From positions 14,632,318 through 14,696,317 of the forward strand of contig NC_133301.1 in NCBI RefSeq assembly GCF_005239225.2: 64,000 nt of DNA, written 5' to 3'. The number at the start of each line of letters is the position of its first letter. Position 1 is the first letter of the stretch. Below, one piece after another: positions 37,721 through 50,400 of this stretch. Both the position numbers and the translations under genes were made by a program. This DNA comes from Populus alba. Lineage: Eukaryota; Streptophyta; Magnoliopsida; Malpighiales; Salicaceae. The notes under the pieces were generated by a model. The model saw only the letters and a program-made list of their open reading frames with translations. It did no database searches and had not been told where the DNA came from.

Positions 37721-39170
37721 GAAGTTCGCTAATAAACTGAGTTTCTTTAATTTGAAGTAGGGGGGTTGCCTGTTCTGAACAACGTCCTCGTGGATAAGGA
37801 GCTGGATAAGAAGTTGGCTAAAGGAAAATGTATCAGAGGCGTGGCTAGTGTGGCTGCTAAAAACACTGGAAGTCGAAGATAGGATGGCCAGCATTGCATT
37901 AATGCTCCAGCTGGCAGATTTCGTGCAGATTTCATTTTATTCGATTGTTATTTTTTATTTTTATGATAGTGGTTTAGATCGTGCGTGCAGTAGTGGTACC
38001 AATTTTTTTGGAGTTTGTTATTAAACAATTTATTTAAATTCTAAGCAAAGACATGAAGTAATGCAGATACAAATTTTAAATTTTATTTTAAATGAGCCCT
38101 TTATATATTTTTAAAATAAGTTAAAAAAAAGGTAAATATTATTCTTTACAGGTGGATTTTCACATTCAATTGTCCTATAACTCAATCACAATCTTGGAAA
38201 TATGCCGGTGTATTCACATGATAGAGTTTTTTTTATCTTATTAATTATTTATTAAGTAAAAGATTTTGATAAATGTTAATATATATATATATATATATAT
38301 ATATAATTGGCAAAGATTTAAAGCACTACAGGATCAATTCATGTATTTTTCTTGTTTAGAGTTAATTATAAATATTTAAAAACATTACCATATGAAATAA
38401 TAAATTAATATCACTGATTTTTATGTAAATAATGTTTATTTTTTATATTATTTTTTTTTATCATAATTCAAATATGAATAAAGTCTAACAAATGCATTCC
38501 GATAATACGTGATGTGTGCCCTAACGTTTAACAAGCCTATTTTTTGTGCAAATCAAGTGAAGAGAGAAAATGGCAAAGATTTAAAATACTATCACTGCCT
38601 TGGACGTTGCCAATTTCCATGGCCCTCCAAAGTCCTCTCGAAGCTTCATTATCTTGCTATTCCTTCAAACAAAAAAAAGAGGCCCGCGCCTGATTATTCC
38701 ACCGGGAAAATACTCTAAAAATCAGTTTTGATTTACCATAAAAAAAAAAAAATAAGATTATTTGCGAGATGTAATGTGACATCTCACCATGCCTAGACGC
38801 CAACTTTCGCACACTAAAACCAAGTATTTTAAAATAAGATTATTTTCTTTGTTTGTCAACTATGAGAATTAAAAAGGGTCCAAAAAATGTTCCAATTTTA
38901 TCTTGAAATATGTAGACAATATTTGATGATTTTCCCGTATAATTATTTGGTAATGTGGACCAATCGACACTGCAATTTTCCTAACCAGTACTGCTCGTCT
39001 TTCTATGAATCATATAAGATCCATTTTATATGATCTGTATCTCAATAATGGAATAAAATAAAAATAAAAAATTAACCTTTCAAAGGAAGATGAAGATCAC
39101 ATATATTTTTCCATAAAATCACAATCCTTCATCTCTGTTTTTATTTATTTATTTCTCTTCATGGTTAGTT
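37721..39170. other. Intergenic upstream of UGT
   Basis: Contains a (AT)n tract at 38279-38305. No gene is supported. The 69-codon frame at 38509-38718 matches nothing. Confidence 0.5.
38279..38305. repeat. (AT)n microsatellite
   Basis: About thirteen AT units. Confidence 0.95.
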
Positions 39171-39174
39171 TAAA

Positions 39175-39370
39175 AGTATGGTTATGATTGTTTTTTTAAA
39201 GTATTTTTTACTCTGAAATATATCAAAATAATATTTTTTTTATTTTTAAAATATTATTTTTGACATCAACGCATTAAAATAATTTTTAAAAAATAAAAAA
39301 TATATTAATTTCAAGTAAAAAAAAAAAATAAAAATAAAAATATTTTTAAAATATAAAAATAAACAAAAAT
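39175..39370 (+). repeat. A/T-rich dispersed element, forward copy
   Basis: Starts AGTATGGTTATGATTGTTTT, has TTTTTGACATCAACGCATTA in the centre and ends AAATATAAAAATAAAC. Confidence 0.65.
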
Positions 39371-39984
39371 TTAATTCTTTTTCTTCTTGAAGTTTGGAGG
39401 GGATGCAAAAGGGGAAGAACAATGTCTAAAATGTAGGTGAGAAAAAAAATAAAGAATTTATACACATGATATCATTGTAATTTAATAAAATGTGCAAGGA
39501 AATTTTTGTCCAAAAAAATTCATTTACTTGATAGAATGCTGGAGAAAAGCGTTTTGCACTAGCTGTTATCCAACTTTAACTATATTCATGGAAAAATGAA
39601 AAACACCTTTTTCTTTATCTAATTTGTAAAAACATCGTATTTGAACACAAAATTTTATTTTTCATGTTTTTTTTTTATAAAAAATGGAGTATTACTTTGT
39701 TACTTCAAGGTGTTTGTATTAGTGTTTTGAGCTTGTTGAGATGTGACATAAATTTAAATATTTTATTATATAAGGATATTCACATTAAACAATGAGAGTT
39801 TTTATAGACTTGGGGATGGGCTTGTATAGAAAACGAATCTCCGTAAGATTACTGCTATACCACGCCCCTGGGCCCTACCCATTAGGACAATGACATACAA
39901 ACACACAAACGACACACACATATAGAATTTGATTTTAATAAGATGATTGTGGGAGAGAATACTATAAATTGAAATTTTATTTAA

Positions 39985-40225
39985 AAGTTTAAGTTGTTGG
40001 GTTGAGTTTATTTTTTTGAGATGGTATCAAAACTTTAATGATCAAGTGGTTACGAGTTTCAATCTTACCACCCCATTTATTTAATAAAAATCAAGTATAA
40101 TGTAATGTGAGTCCGTGCAAATTTCAAGTCCGAAAAACTTTTCACTTGAGGAGGTGTGTTAAATAATTAATATAAATTATATATTGAGACCTCACCTAAA
40201 AATTTAAGCTATTGGATTGAGTTAG
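39985..40225 (+). repeat. Dispersed repeat with tRNA-like boxes
   Basis: Contains GATGGTATCAAAACTTTAAT, GATCAAGTGGTTACGAGTTT and CAATCTTACC (box A/B-like), then TTGAGGAGGTGTGTTAAATA and ATATATTGAGACCTCACC. Related to 11780-11990. A tRNA-derived retroposon or retroelement leader is likely, but the ends are not defined. Confidence 0.45.
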
Positions 40226-40239
40226 TTTTTTTGATAGAT

Positions 40240-40415
40240 TGAGAGTGTTTTAGTAATTGTTTTTTAAAATGTTTTTATTTAAAAATATATTAATATAATA
40301 TTTTTTTATTTAAAAAAAATCATTATTGATAAACACATCAAAATAATTTAAAAATATAAAAATTTAAATTTTAAAAACAACTTCAACCGCGTTCAAAACA
40401 GCCTCTAAAAATTCT
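40240..40415 (+). repeat. A/T-rich dispersed element, forward copy
   Basis: GTAATTGTTTTTTAAAATGT start, AAACACATCAAAATAATTTA centre and CTTCAACCGCGTTCAAAACA near the right end. Confidence 0.55.
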
Positions 40416-41220
40416 TTAAAACCTGTATTGGTTCTAATTATAATAAAATATATTATCTTCATCGAAGAATTTGAATCACGTAAAAATTATTATATTGTGT
40501 AATTATTATTTTTACTTTATGTTTGTGTGTTTAATCCTGAACAAACAAGCTTCATCTTTTTTTGCTTCCAAAATGCCAAAAGCAACCATTGCCTCCGGTG
40601 GTCGCTCCCAGAAGCTTCACCACTGCGACCACTTGCATCTATCATTATTATTGCTATCAAACTCCTACTAAAAATCTCCACCCACCCCTTCAACGGTAGA
40701 GAGAAAGAACTCTCTGCTTATTACACAATCGTCCTACGACGAGAAGAGTTGGTTTTCCCTATGAATTAAGCCCATCTCACCTGCAACAAATGCATGGTGT
40801 TACGTTTCCTATGTTCAGAATTCAATATTAGCCAATGTATTTTTTTTTAGAGCAAAGTTTTGTTCAACATCCTATACTCTAAGAAATGTAAGGTTGGAAC
40901 GTGATAGCCCTTTTTTTTTTCAAATCTATTTTTTTTTTTTTAATGAATTAGATAATCGAATTTAAAGACTTCCATTTGCAATACTTTAGTTTAAGTCCAT
41001 TACTACCATGGATACTCAATGCTTGATTGCCACTGTGGCAAACATGTTATGGGCACCAAGAAAGCAAGAGTAGATATGTCAGATGATGGTGAAAAAAAAA
41101 TCTTTGAATTAGTTTTAAGAATTGTATCTCTATATTTTTAAGATTTTTAATAAAAGCATTAACTTTTCTTCATTGCTCCAATGTTTCTAGCAAAAATCTT
41201 CATTAAAATCTCTTAATGTA
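40416..41220. other. Intergenic, no gene seen
   Basis: Two overlapping frames at 40471-40769 are in different phases and match no family. Confidence 0.5.
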
Positions 41221-41221
41221 A

Positions 41222-41430
41222 TTCCATGAAAAATCTCCACGATAAAATCTTCATGCCTACAAACTTGTTTCCATGAAGATTTTCATTGTAAAATCTCTAT
41301 ACCTTCAAATGTGTTTCCATGAAAATCTTCAAAAAAGCTCTCACGTTTCCAAACATATTTCCATGAAAAATATTTACGGCAAGATCTTTATGTTTCCAAG
41401 TATGTCTCCATTGAATCTATATACACGTCT
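41222..41430. repeat. Degenerate minisatellite, about 46-bp unit
   Basis: At least four diverged units, each with TTCCATGAAAAT, then TTCA or TTTAC, then AAAATCTCTAT or similar, then C(C/T)TTCAAA. Starts at about 41224, 41270, 41316 and 41360, with a partial fifth at about 41407 (TCTCCATTGAAT). Confidence 0.65.
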
Positions 41431-44400
41431 CTAATGTCTCTAAAAGGATTAGTAATCCTTCTTCGAGTCCCCTTGATCATTTATCTCTAGAAGAATCAAT
41501 GATCCTTATCTGGATCTCTATGATCAATGTTAACACAATTACAAGGAGAACCTCATGTAGACATGTTCACAATACACAAAGAGGCAACATTTTCATGCAC
41601 ACACACCCACAACATGTAACATTTATACTGTAAGTATTTTTTCCCTTCATTTCTATTAGTTAAGTTTTTCAAACTCATTTGTTTAAAGGACTTCAAAGAA
41701 AAATAATGGTGCATGTTTTTACAAAGAAGAAGAAGAGGAGGAGTAGGATGGCATCCAATTTTAACTTTAAAAAATTATTTAGCTTTAACCCAATTTCATG
41801 AAAAATTTCTAGTTGCTAGCACACATCTCGATGTACTTTTTCAAGTTACAACGAGTTATAATGGTTAAGACTATAAACATACTTTTACTAAGCTCAAACT
41901 TTTTTATAATTTGCTATGACATACTTTTTTGCAAGTATATATTTTTATGCAGGGATGACACCATCTTTTCTAGTTAATGGTCAATAGTGCATTCATGCAC
42001 TACATTCGATACATTCATGTGCTTCCTTTCTTGAACAACACTTTTTATAGCCAATTAGTCACAAGCAATCATCAATCTCTCTACCAATAAAAATACAAGG
42101 CACTACAATAAATAATGAAAACCAATATTTTCACCTATCAATTGTTGTGCAATTCTCCATGTCTTAAACTAATATAATATAAGTTAATAAATACTTTAAA
42201 TCACCAGATAAATAAAAGTTTCTCAGACTTAATAATTTTCTTTCTCCAATGATTCACTATATGTTTTCTCTTAATTCTCTTGCACATTATTTATATCATA
42301 TATCTATTAACTTAAGCATCAACTAATCTTAATTACATAAGAAATTTATTTTTTCAGGAACAATTGCGCCTATAATCAAGCCTATATATCTTAATCCAAG
42401 ATTGTAGCACATGAAAAATCCATTTTCACGTTTTCCACGTGAAGTCTTTTCACAACTTCATCATTACTAACATATAAAAAAGCTATAGATTGCATGAAAA
42501 AAGCTTGCAAAAGAGAAGGAGATGAAGCTACCGTTAGGTTTTGATGCGATAGTCATCATGCGACCACATGCATGCGGTGGCCGGCCACCAATGAATTGAA
42601 TGTTTGCTTGATTATGTAATACTCTGCTATCATTTGACAGCAATCTCTCTCTCTCTCTCGTGATCATAGAAATAATTAAAAGACATTTCTTTTCCTCTAG
42701 TAAAAGAAGTAAAGGGAGGGACACCTTTTTTTTCTCCAACAATACTCTAATAGCATCTATTGTTAGGCACACAAGATCACAAGCCTTTACCTTCTGTAAA
42801 CCTTTATAATTATAAAGGGAATAGTAAAATTATATTATTGACATCAGAATATTATATAGTTTACAATGATGGGGGGAAATTAAATCTAATCACCTTTTTC
42901 AAATCTATACAGGACATGACATGATGTAGACAGGAGAAATTAATTTTTGGTCTAAAATTTTCTTTCTAGGTTTACCCTTTACTGGTGATGAATCAGGGAC
43001 TATTGCTTTGTGGAAATTAAGACAAAGATCTGTTGTCATAATTTAATGTCATATACGGTATTTTAGATTTGAATATACATGGTATGAAATAATTATATCA
43101 TATTGATAAAATAATCTTTTTTGAGGGAGTGTTTTTAATTTAAGAATACATTGAAACAATTTTTAATATTAAAAAGATATTAATTTATATTTTTTAAAGA
43201 GAAACACACTTTTTAAGTGCATTACAGCACTCCTAAACATTTTTTTTTTAATGAGTATAATAATATTCTAATTTGATAACAAGCTTGCTAGTTAAATAAA
43301 TTCACTTTTTATTTACTTCATAATAAATAATTTATATTCAAAATTATTATTTTAAATGCATAAAATTGATGATATAAAATACTTTATTGAAATCATTTAT
43401 AAAATAATCTTTAATCTCAACTATCTCGTAAGGTGAACCCAAATATTCTTTGCCGTAATAATAATTAAAACTCCTTTGTTCCCTTCAAAATATTCTCTTT
43501 TTAAACAACATAAACACAAACATATATATTTTAAAACAATATCAACTTGCTACCCATACATTCTTGTCTTATCTAAATTAATTATTTCCTTCCCTGTCGA
43601 AAAAGAAGCCTCTGCTTTCTTGATCATGAAATAAAAATTAAAAACCTACAATCAAACTAAATATATTTCCAATGTTACTAAATCTCCACGTTGTTGCTAT
43701 GAACATTAGTGTAATTCAACATGGGGAGTTAAGCAATTTAAGTATACTCATCTGGAAAATAATAATTATTATGTATATTTGCTAAAGTGCACAAAATCAC
43801 ATATTTACCCCCTCCTTTCTCGATCCTTTCCTTCTTTATTTTTCTTGAACAAAAACTCCATTGATCTAAAGGTGGAGTTTTCTAGAAATATCAATTCTTT
43901 ATCCTAGCAGCCACCTCTAGTAATAGCATACACCCTTTGTAGGAATCAGGCACAGAAGTCAAAGAGAATAATCCACAAGAATAATGGGATATCCTTCCAT
44001 CCAAAATTTTCAAACAAGCAGTACCATAACAAAGAAGAAGAAGAAGAACCCTTTTCAGATTTTTCATCTTCCTCACGGAGGAAAATAAGTGTTTAATAGA
44101 TTATATTTTTTAAAAATAATTTCTAAATAAAAAATATAGAATTTTTTTGTTTTCAATTTCTTCATCTCTTCTATTCGAATAAAATAATCTCGTACTACTT
44201 AAAATACATAGCCATACGTAATGTACAGTTGTACACTCTTATTGATAATGTCAAGAGTTCCTACCGACAAATTGTTTTTGCCAGGTCCACGAAATCCCTC
44301 CCTTCACAACATAATTAAAGACAGACAAATTATTAATGAAAAAGAAAAGAAGAAGAAATTTTACAAGTGAAGCAGCCATCTTGGAATGTTCATCGATCAC

Positions 44401-44466
44401 CAGGGAAGGTGTGAAGCTAGCTGCTGGATTTTTTTGGTTTATAATCGGACATCAACTTCTTTGTCT
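41431..44466. other. Intergenic, no gene seen
   Basis: Includes a (CT)n tract at about 42644-42659, a relic of the A/T-rich element at about 43125-43215, and a possible 61-codon minus frame at 43891-44076 that I do not accept as a gene. Otherwise A/T-rich and featureless. Confidence 0.5.
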
Positions 44467-44673
44467 TTAATATTGATACAACTCCAGCCTCCTGGAACAT
44501 AGAGTGCATAAATATTTTCTTTTATTCTTGTAGCAAATGGGTAAGAAACAGAACCTCCACCGGCTTTCAAAATCCACGGCCTGTACTTTTCCTCCACAGT
44601 GTGGACATGACCCTGAAGCTTGTTGCCTGCCTAACTCCCTCTCTTCTTCATCACATAGAAACACAAAACACAT
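44467..44673 (-). CDS. Small zinc-ribbon protein, 68 aa
   Basis: Single exon, ATG to TAA, 68 residues. Two CxxC knuckles, SCPHCGGKV at residues 22-30 and LCTLCSRRL at about 55-63, are spaced as in a zinc ribbon. Between them lies FESRWRFCFLPICYKNKRKY, with alternating aromatic and basic residues. The N-terminus MCFVFLCDEEERELGRQ is acidic after a short hydrophobic start. I recall a conserved, uncharacterised plant family of this size and layout starting MCFVF-CDE, so it is probably real and Zn-binding, possibly a nucleic-acid or protein contact module; its function is unknown. A TATA-like TTTAAATA on the same strand lies 156 bp upstream of the ATG. There are no neighbours within 7 kb. Confidence 0.75.
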   Translation of the reverse strand: MCFVFLCDEEERELGRQQASGSCPHCGGKVQAVDFESRWRFCFLPICYKNKRKYLCTLCSRRLELYQY

Positions 44674-44828
44674 CTCTGCTGTTCTGTCTCTTTCTTTGCT
44701 GGCTAGAGCTAGCTTGCTTGCTTGATGATGATGATGATGATCTGAGATTGGAACTGTTTGAGTTGAGTTTGGATGTTGAAAAGGTGAAGAAACTATGACA
44801 AGAGAAGAATTTTGAAAGTGTCAGGGAG

Positions 44829-44836
44829 TATTTAAA
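44829..44836 (-). promoter_or_regulatory. TATA-like box of zinc-ribbon gene
   Basis: TTTAAATA on the minus strand, predicting a start near 44800 and a leader of about 125 nt that includes a (CAT)n/(ATC)n run at 44725-44740. Confidence 0.45.
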
Positions 44837-45584
44837 GAGGATGAAAGGTTCGGATTGGTTGGCTGATAGAAATTAGAGTCTCACGTGAAGACAGCTTTAT
44901 GCCTTATTTAGTTTCTGTAGTAAAGTTAGGTTTTTTTTCTGTTATTTTTTCTCAGCAAAAGAGTTTGTTTTGGCCCACTTTGATTAATACTTAAGATAAT
45001 CATTAACTTACTTAAACAATCAGTTTAAAGAATGGTTAATTTAAGACTTCAATGAAAAAATAAAAACTTAAACATGGAGCAGTGACCATCATAGTCATAA
45101 AACTCCTCTCAGTATAGAACAAATTGGATAATTCATTGATTCAGATTTTGATTTAAATCAGTTTTTTAATTTGCATCATATTTTATTTTTCTAAAACAAA
45201 GGTTGTTTTGGTAAATACAAATAAAAATTGATTAATTGAATGACAACTTGACTCAACCACCTTAACTTTAATAATGAATTAAGTTAGATTTCGAGCTGAA
45301 TTTTATAATTATAATCATAACCACAGGAAAACACCTACGACAATGTATATGTATCAAAATACAGGATATTAATTTTATCATGCGGGTTGAAATTTGGTTT
45401 GTATTTTTGGATTATATATCATCAGTTTTACTGATAAATTTTTATTTGATAATGTGATGAGGTGTAATTGAAAGTATATTTTACTTGGCCATATTTTCTA
45501 AAATATTTAGTTAATAAAAATATTTTTATTTAAAAAAAAAACCATAATTATAAAAATACTATTATAATTTATGACACCCACTTA

Positions 45585-45893
45585 CAATAATGATATGTAT
45601 CTTTCTATAAAAGAAAATTGAATTTGATGTCGACTACCAATTTAAGCAAATATTGTATCCTTCTAATATGAAAAAATTACTTCTTTTTAAATTATTATAA
45701 ATATTCGAGTTAGTTTGTATGTACTTTATCTAATTTTACAATAATAATATGTATCTTTTTATAAAAGAAAATTGGATTTGATGTCGACTACCAATTTAAG
45801 CAAATAATGTACCCTTCTAATATGAAAAAAATTATATTTTTTTAATTATTATAAATATTTAAGTCAGTTTATATGTATTTTTAACTAATTTTA
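45585..45893. repeat. Tandem duplication, 154-bp unit
   Basis: Copy 1 is 45585-45738, copy 2 45739-45893. Shared blocks include ATAAAAGAAAATTG(A/G)ATTTG, ATGTCGACTACCAATTTAAG, CTTCTAATATGAAAAAA and ATTATAAATATT(C/T). Identity is visibly high, so the duplication is fairly recent. Confidence 0.9.
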
Positions 45894-47529
45894 TGAAATT
45901 TTAAAATTATCAATAATGTAAATTTGAAAAGTAATTTTAAAACAACTTTTGTAACATTGAAAAGTAAATTCAATTTTGACTGTTGGAGTACTACTCAGAA
46001 ATTTATATAAAAAAAATTTGCTTGAGCATGGCACTGGTTAGCTTTGACACATTGTAAGGTTTGACGTTTAATTACGATGAACATGTAGCCAGGGAGGAAC
46101 TGCGCTTGTTAGAGGAGGAGACCGCGAATGCGGGCACACCAGCAGAGCTAGATTGGGTTAAAAACAATTAATCCATGATGTAAACAAAACACTTAATTAA
46201 AGAAATATATCATTAATTATAGCTGAGCTCCAAAACTAAATTGTGGTCAGCAGGGCGGATGGGGAGCACACGAGCTAAACTTTAAAATCACCGTCTAAAA
46301 GAATTTATCCTTTTAAATACACTAGACTAGTATAGAAAATACCCTAAAATCATTCGAGAATAGAATTTACTTTGGTCAATGGATGAACTAGTTCGAAAAT
46401 TCTTTTATTATTAAATCAGAAATATAAAAAAATAACAAATAGAATTAATTTAACAAAAATTATTTTATTCGATAATTCTTTCATTGAATCGAAGCTTATT
46501 AAAATCGTAGTGATTTAATTTATTATGTAGTAGAGAATTGTTGTGTGTGTGTGTGTGTATTGTATTAATTAGAAGTGATTAGAGAATACGATGGAAAACA
46601 GAAAAAAGAAAAAGAAAAAAGAGAGAGGTCGGGTTGCTTTTGGACGCAAATGGAGGCGGTGAGGATGCTAACAACAATGAAGAAAGGTCAGTCAAACACG
46701 TTTCAAGTTTTTCTGGTAAAATTTGTTGCGAAAACACAGCCCAATTGAATCTTGGCCATCACATCACCATTCTAAAATGGCAAGCAGAATCAGGCTGCAA
46801 CCCTGCTTGTCATGATCACTCACTGGGTTCCATTGAACCTTGTTTTTCTTGGTCCCATGCATGATCTTGACGGCCCTGATTCAACCAAGCTGGTTTTTAT
46901 TATTTTTTTGACTGTTCTTCGTCGGCGCCCGCCCAAGGGTTCTCCCAAGAAGTTTACAGGGCAGCCAAGGCAGTTTGTTTCTTGAATTGAAGAAGTCAGC
47001 TGTGGTGACCTCGCAGACTGACGTGTTTTTGAATCGCCTGCACCGGAAAAAGGCTGAGGTTTGTGCCCGTACGTATGCTTGTTTTCTAGTTTTGAAGAGG
47101 GGATGTGCTTTGGGTAGGTAATGAATGCTCAACGTCATTTGCCAAGAAAAATATCTAGCCAACCGGACGATCATTGAACCCACAGAAACTCGCAAGGATG
47201 GAAGGATTTTTTTCTAATTATAAAACCTGGAAGATGATCAATCCAGGGCTTCCATTGTCTAGATTAAAAATAAATAAAATAAAAATTAACTTAATTTTAT
47301 CCAATTAAACAACCTAGTTGGCTCACAACTCAAAATGATCAAACTAGAGTTCTCAAACCACTTATTTGTTTTTTTTTTTTTATTAAAACAACATCATGAA
47401 AAATTTGGCTGAACCTAGATTGAGCATTGCACTAAATGAATCAGGTCTTACTCCTAATGTTTTTTTGTAACTATGGAATATTCTACTCATGTTGATGTCT
47501 CAATTATTTGCACATGAATTTGTTTTTGA
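45894..47529. other. Intergenic with a balanced-composition patch
   Basis: 46060-46180 and 46620-47220 are clearly G/C-richer. The frames there (46634-46864 + and 46881-47195 -) match no family. A (TG)n tract lies at 46542-46559. A short stem, ATGGCAAGCAG at 46777-46787 against CTGCTTGTCAT at 46803-46813, is probably chance. Confidence 0.4.
46542..46559. repeat. (TG)n microsatellite
   Basis: About nine TG units. Confidence 0.95.
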
Positions 47530-47705
47530 AATGTAGTTGTAGTTACTTTTTTAAAAATATTTTTTATGATAAAATATCAAAAAATAATATTTTTTTTTAT
47601 TTTTAAAAAAATTATTTTAAAATCAGCGTATCAAAAAAATCTAAAACATAAAAAAAATTTTTCATAAAAAAATTAAATTTATTAAAAAACGGGTTAACCT
47701 ACGTT
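47530..47705 (+). repeat. A/T-rich dispersed element, forward copy
   Basis: GTAGTTGTAGTTACTTTTTT start and AAATCAGCGTATCAAAAAAA centre; the right part is truncated or diverged. Confidence 0.55.
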
Positions 47706-49309
47706 TTTAAATGCAATCTCGATTAGAGATTTGATTACTATTTTATGGTGTGATTTCCTTCAATTTATAACATTTATTTACATTTTTATTAGAATGTTGA
47801 CATGGAGTGCAAACCACTTTTTAACTAGCTTGAGGGTAGTGTTTATTTGTAAAATAAAAAAAAAAAAACATAAACTTAATAGTATTTATGGCTGGATTAA
47901 GAGCCTGTGGTTTCTGTAAACCATATTTGAGAGTGTGTTTGATTTCTCTCAAAACAAAACCATATTCATTTTTTATTTTATTTTTTCAATATAATTTAAC
48001 AAAACACTCCTCATGCTTGATATACAATGCTTGCTGTTCAGGACCAATATCATCACAAGTATATATAGCCATGAACAAGTAAAATTGTTTGTATTTTGAT
48101 TGCTTTTCATTTAAAAGGTATCATGACATCATGTTGGGAAACAATTAAATTTATTTTTACATGTGAAACTAAATTAAATACTTGTTTTTTTTAATTATTT
48201 TTATTATCAACAACGATTTTAATCAAAACTCCTAAGAAAAACCTTTTACTCAAAAACTATTACAAAATAAATTTAACCAAGCATATATATAACCAAACTT
48301 AGCATCTAAAAGTGATTTTTTTAAAAACCATAACAATTAATTAGTATTTTTTAAAAAAAATACTAATTAAATAAAATTTAAACATAATAGATGTAGTCTT
48401 GATCATCTATTCCATTCTATATGAAAGAATCAAGTTGAAATTCCAAATTTTAATTGTCGGATTGTCCTCTTGAGAATCGATATAAAAACAAATAGAGAAA
48501 AGTATTTTTCAAATTTGATTTAGGAAAAATTTTGTATCATTGCAGAAAATTTTATTTGCTTTTGTTTTTTTTTTTTTTTGAAAAAAACATAAAGAGCTGG
48601 CCATTCGTTAGTAAGAAAATTTCAAAACCAAACAAAGTAATTTAAAAAAAATTACAATAATGATGGTTGTTTTCTCTTAATAAAAAAATCAAAAACAAAT
48701 ATTTTTTTAAAAACTTTGAAACTATATTTTTATCAAATTCTTTATTGTTTTCATCAATTTGTTTTTCCTGTTTATTAATTCTTCGGTGAACATCTGCCAT
48801 CGCTACCTCCATTATTTTTCCTTTAATAATTTCAAATTAACACTTTATCTCATTTTTAATTTTATAAATATAAGTATGATTTGGTGATATATCATGTTAG
48901 AACTTGTGTAAAAAAAACTAACATTCATGTGAAAAAAATTTGGATTTAGCTATATTTAAATTAATTAGACATAAATCAAATCAATTAAATATAAATTACA
49001 TCAATCGATATTATAAACTATATCAAGTAAAATGAATAAGGATGAATCATTTAAATAAAATAACTATAGTTTAGAGGAAAAGGTGTCGAGAAACCTCCTT
49101 GAATTAATTTTAGTATAAGAGTTTGGCAAATACAATATTAAGTATAACCTCAATGAATTAATAATCTTTATTAATTATATAATATTTTTTTCGACTTAAA
49201 TTTAAAATTTTAATAATATCTTGATTATATAATATCTTAATTAATTAATATTTTTTATGATTTTAAAGATATTAATTTATAGAGGTATAATTTTATAGGT
49301 CTTAAACTG
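47706..49309. other. Intergenic, no gene seen
   Basis: Uniformly A/T-rich with homopolymer runs; small frames at 47731-48082 have no family match. Confidence 0.5.
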
Positions 49310-49336
49310 TTTTTTTTTTTTTTTTTTTTTTTTTTT
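49310..49336. repeat. Poly-T tract, 27 bp
   Basis: An uninterrupted T run, the longest homopolymer in the window. Confidence 0.9.
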
Positions 49337-49670
49337 GCATTTCAATGGCCTAGCTGGTAATTACTAGAAAGGCAAAACAATAATGGCACGAACACATTAA
49401 CATCTCCACGCCACTGGGGTCTGCCGACGTGGTAGCAAGAGAGTCAAAATGTCGACATATATGACAAATTATGACAAATAAGATGCTGAATTGTTGATTG
49501 TTGTGACATTTAATTGCCAGGATTGATGGCCTGCGCTATGTTGTTGATTAAGATTAGGTTTTTTTAATATATAAATAATTATTCATATTATGTTAGTGTT
49601 TTTTTTTAATAAAAAAATGTGATTAAAGTTATTAAACTCGATTAATTTTAATTTCACCTAATTATAAATA

Positions 49671-49775
49671 CTTACAAACCACGTACAAGTGAAATGTGCT
49701 ATAATAATTACTTACAAACTACGTACAAGTGAAATGTGCTATAATAAATACTTACAAACTACGTACAAGTGAAAT
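49671..49775. repeat. Minisatellite, three 40-bp units
   Basis: Units start at 49671, 49711 and 49751 with CTTACAAAC(C/T)ACGTACAAGT and continue GAAATGTGCTATAATAA; the third breaks off after GAAATTAT. Units are almost identical, so the array is young. Each unit contains the palindrome ACGT within TACGTA or CACGTA. Confidence 0.9.
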
Positions 49776-50213
49776 TATATATATATAACACTGAACCATA
49801 CCCAATATTTTAATTTCACCTAATTATTTTTATTGTAATTCCCATTTAATTATTAATATATTTATGATATTAGAGTTAATTTCAAAAATAATTAAGCAAA
49901 AATTCAGGAAATTTGCATCCCAAATCCCACGTCACTGCTTACCAGAGCTATGGAGATTATCCTCATCACCAACATGAATTTACTATGCTAACAAGGTTAA
50001 TTAAGTTTTTCTTCCTTTTCTTTTTCAATGAACATCTATCAACGTGTTCCATAAGGATCACCATTTTCTGCTGCTTCTGTATCATGAAAGACTTATCATT
50101 ATCATAGCTGTAAAACCTAATTTTAAAAATTGTCTTAGATTAATATGTAGATCACCAAATCAATATCGACCACTTATTTTTATTAAAAGACAATGTAATT
50201 TTTAAGTTATGAT

Positions 50214-50400
50214 TTGGTTAAGAGTATAATTATGATTGTTTTTTAAAGTATTTTTTATTCTGAAATACATCAAAATAATGTTTTTTTATTTTTTAAAAAT
50301 TATTTTAAGATCAGCGCATAAAAATATTCTAAACATAAAAAAATAACTTTTAATAATTTTTTTTTTAAAATAAATATAATCATATTTCCAAACACTCATA
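50214..50400 (+). repeat. A/T-rich dispersed element, forward copy
   Basis: GAGTATAATTATGATTGTTT start, AAGATCAGCGCATAAAAATA centre, right end ATCATATTTCCAAACACTCA. Confidence 0.65.

Noticed and set aside
40471..40769. Two overlapping frames suggestive of one gene with a frameshift
   Set aside because: Neither frame shows family motifs; the overlap is chance.
43891..44076. 61-codon minus frame with a Leu-rich, signal-like start (MKNLKRVLLLLLCYG)
   Set aside because: No family match, no recognised promoter, and the (AAG)n run that encodes the Leu stretch is a microsatellite; likely chance.
46777..46813. 11-bp stem resembling a small hairpin
   Set aside because: Too short, includes a G-U pair, and such stems are expected by chance at this length of sequence.
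46634..47195. Frames of 76 (+) and 104 (-) codons in a G/C-richer patch
   Set aside because: Neither resembles a known protein and no splice or promoter logic links them; kept only as an unassigned region.
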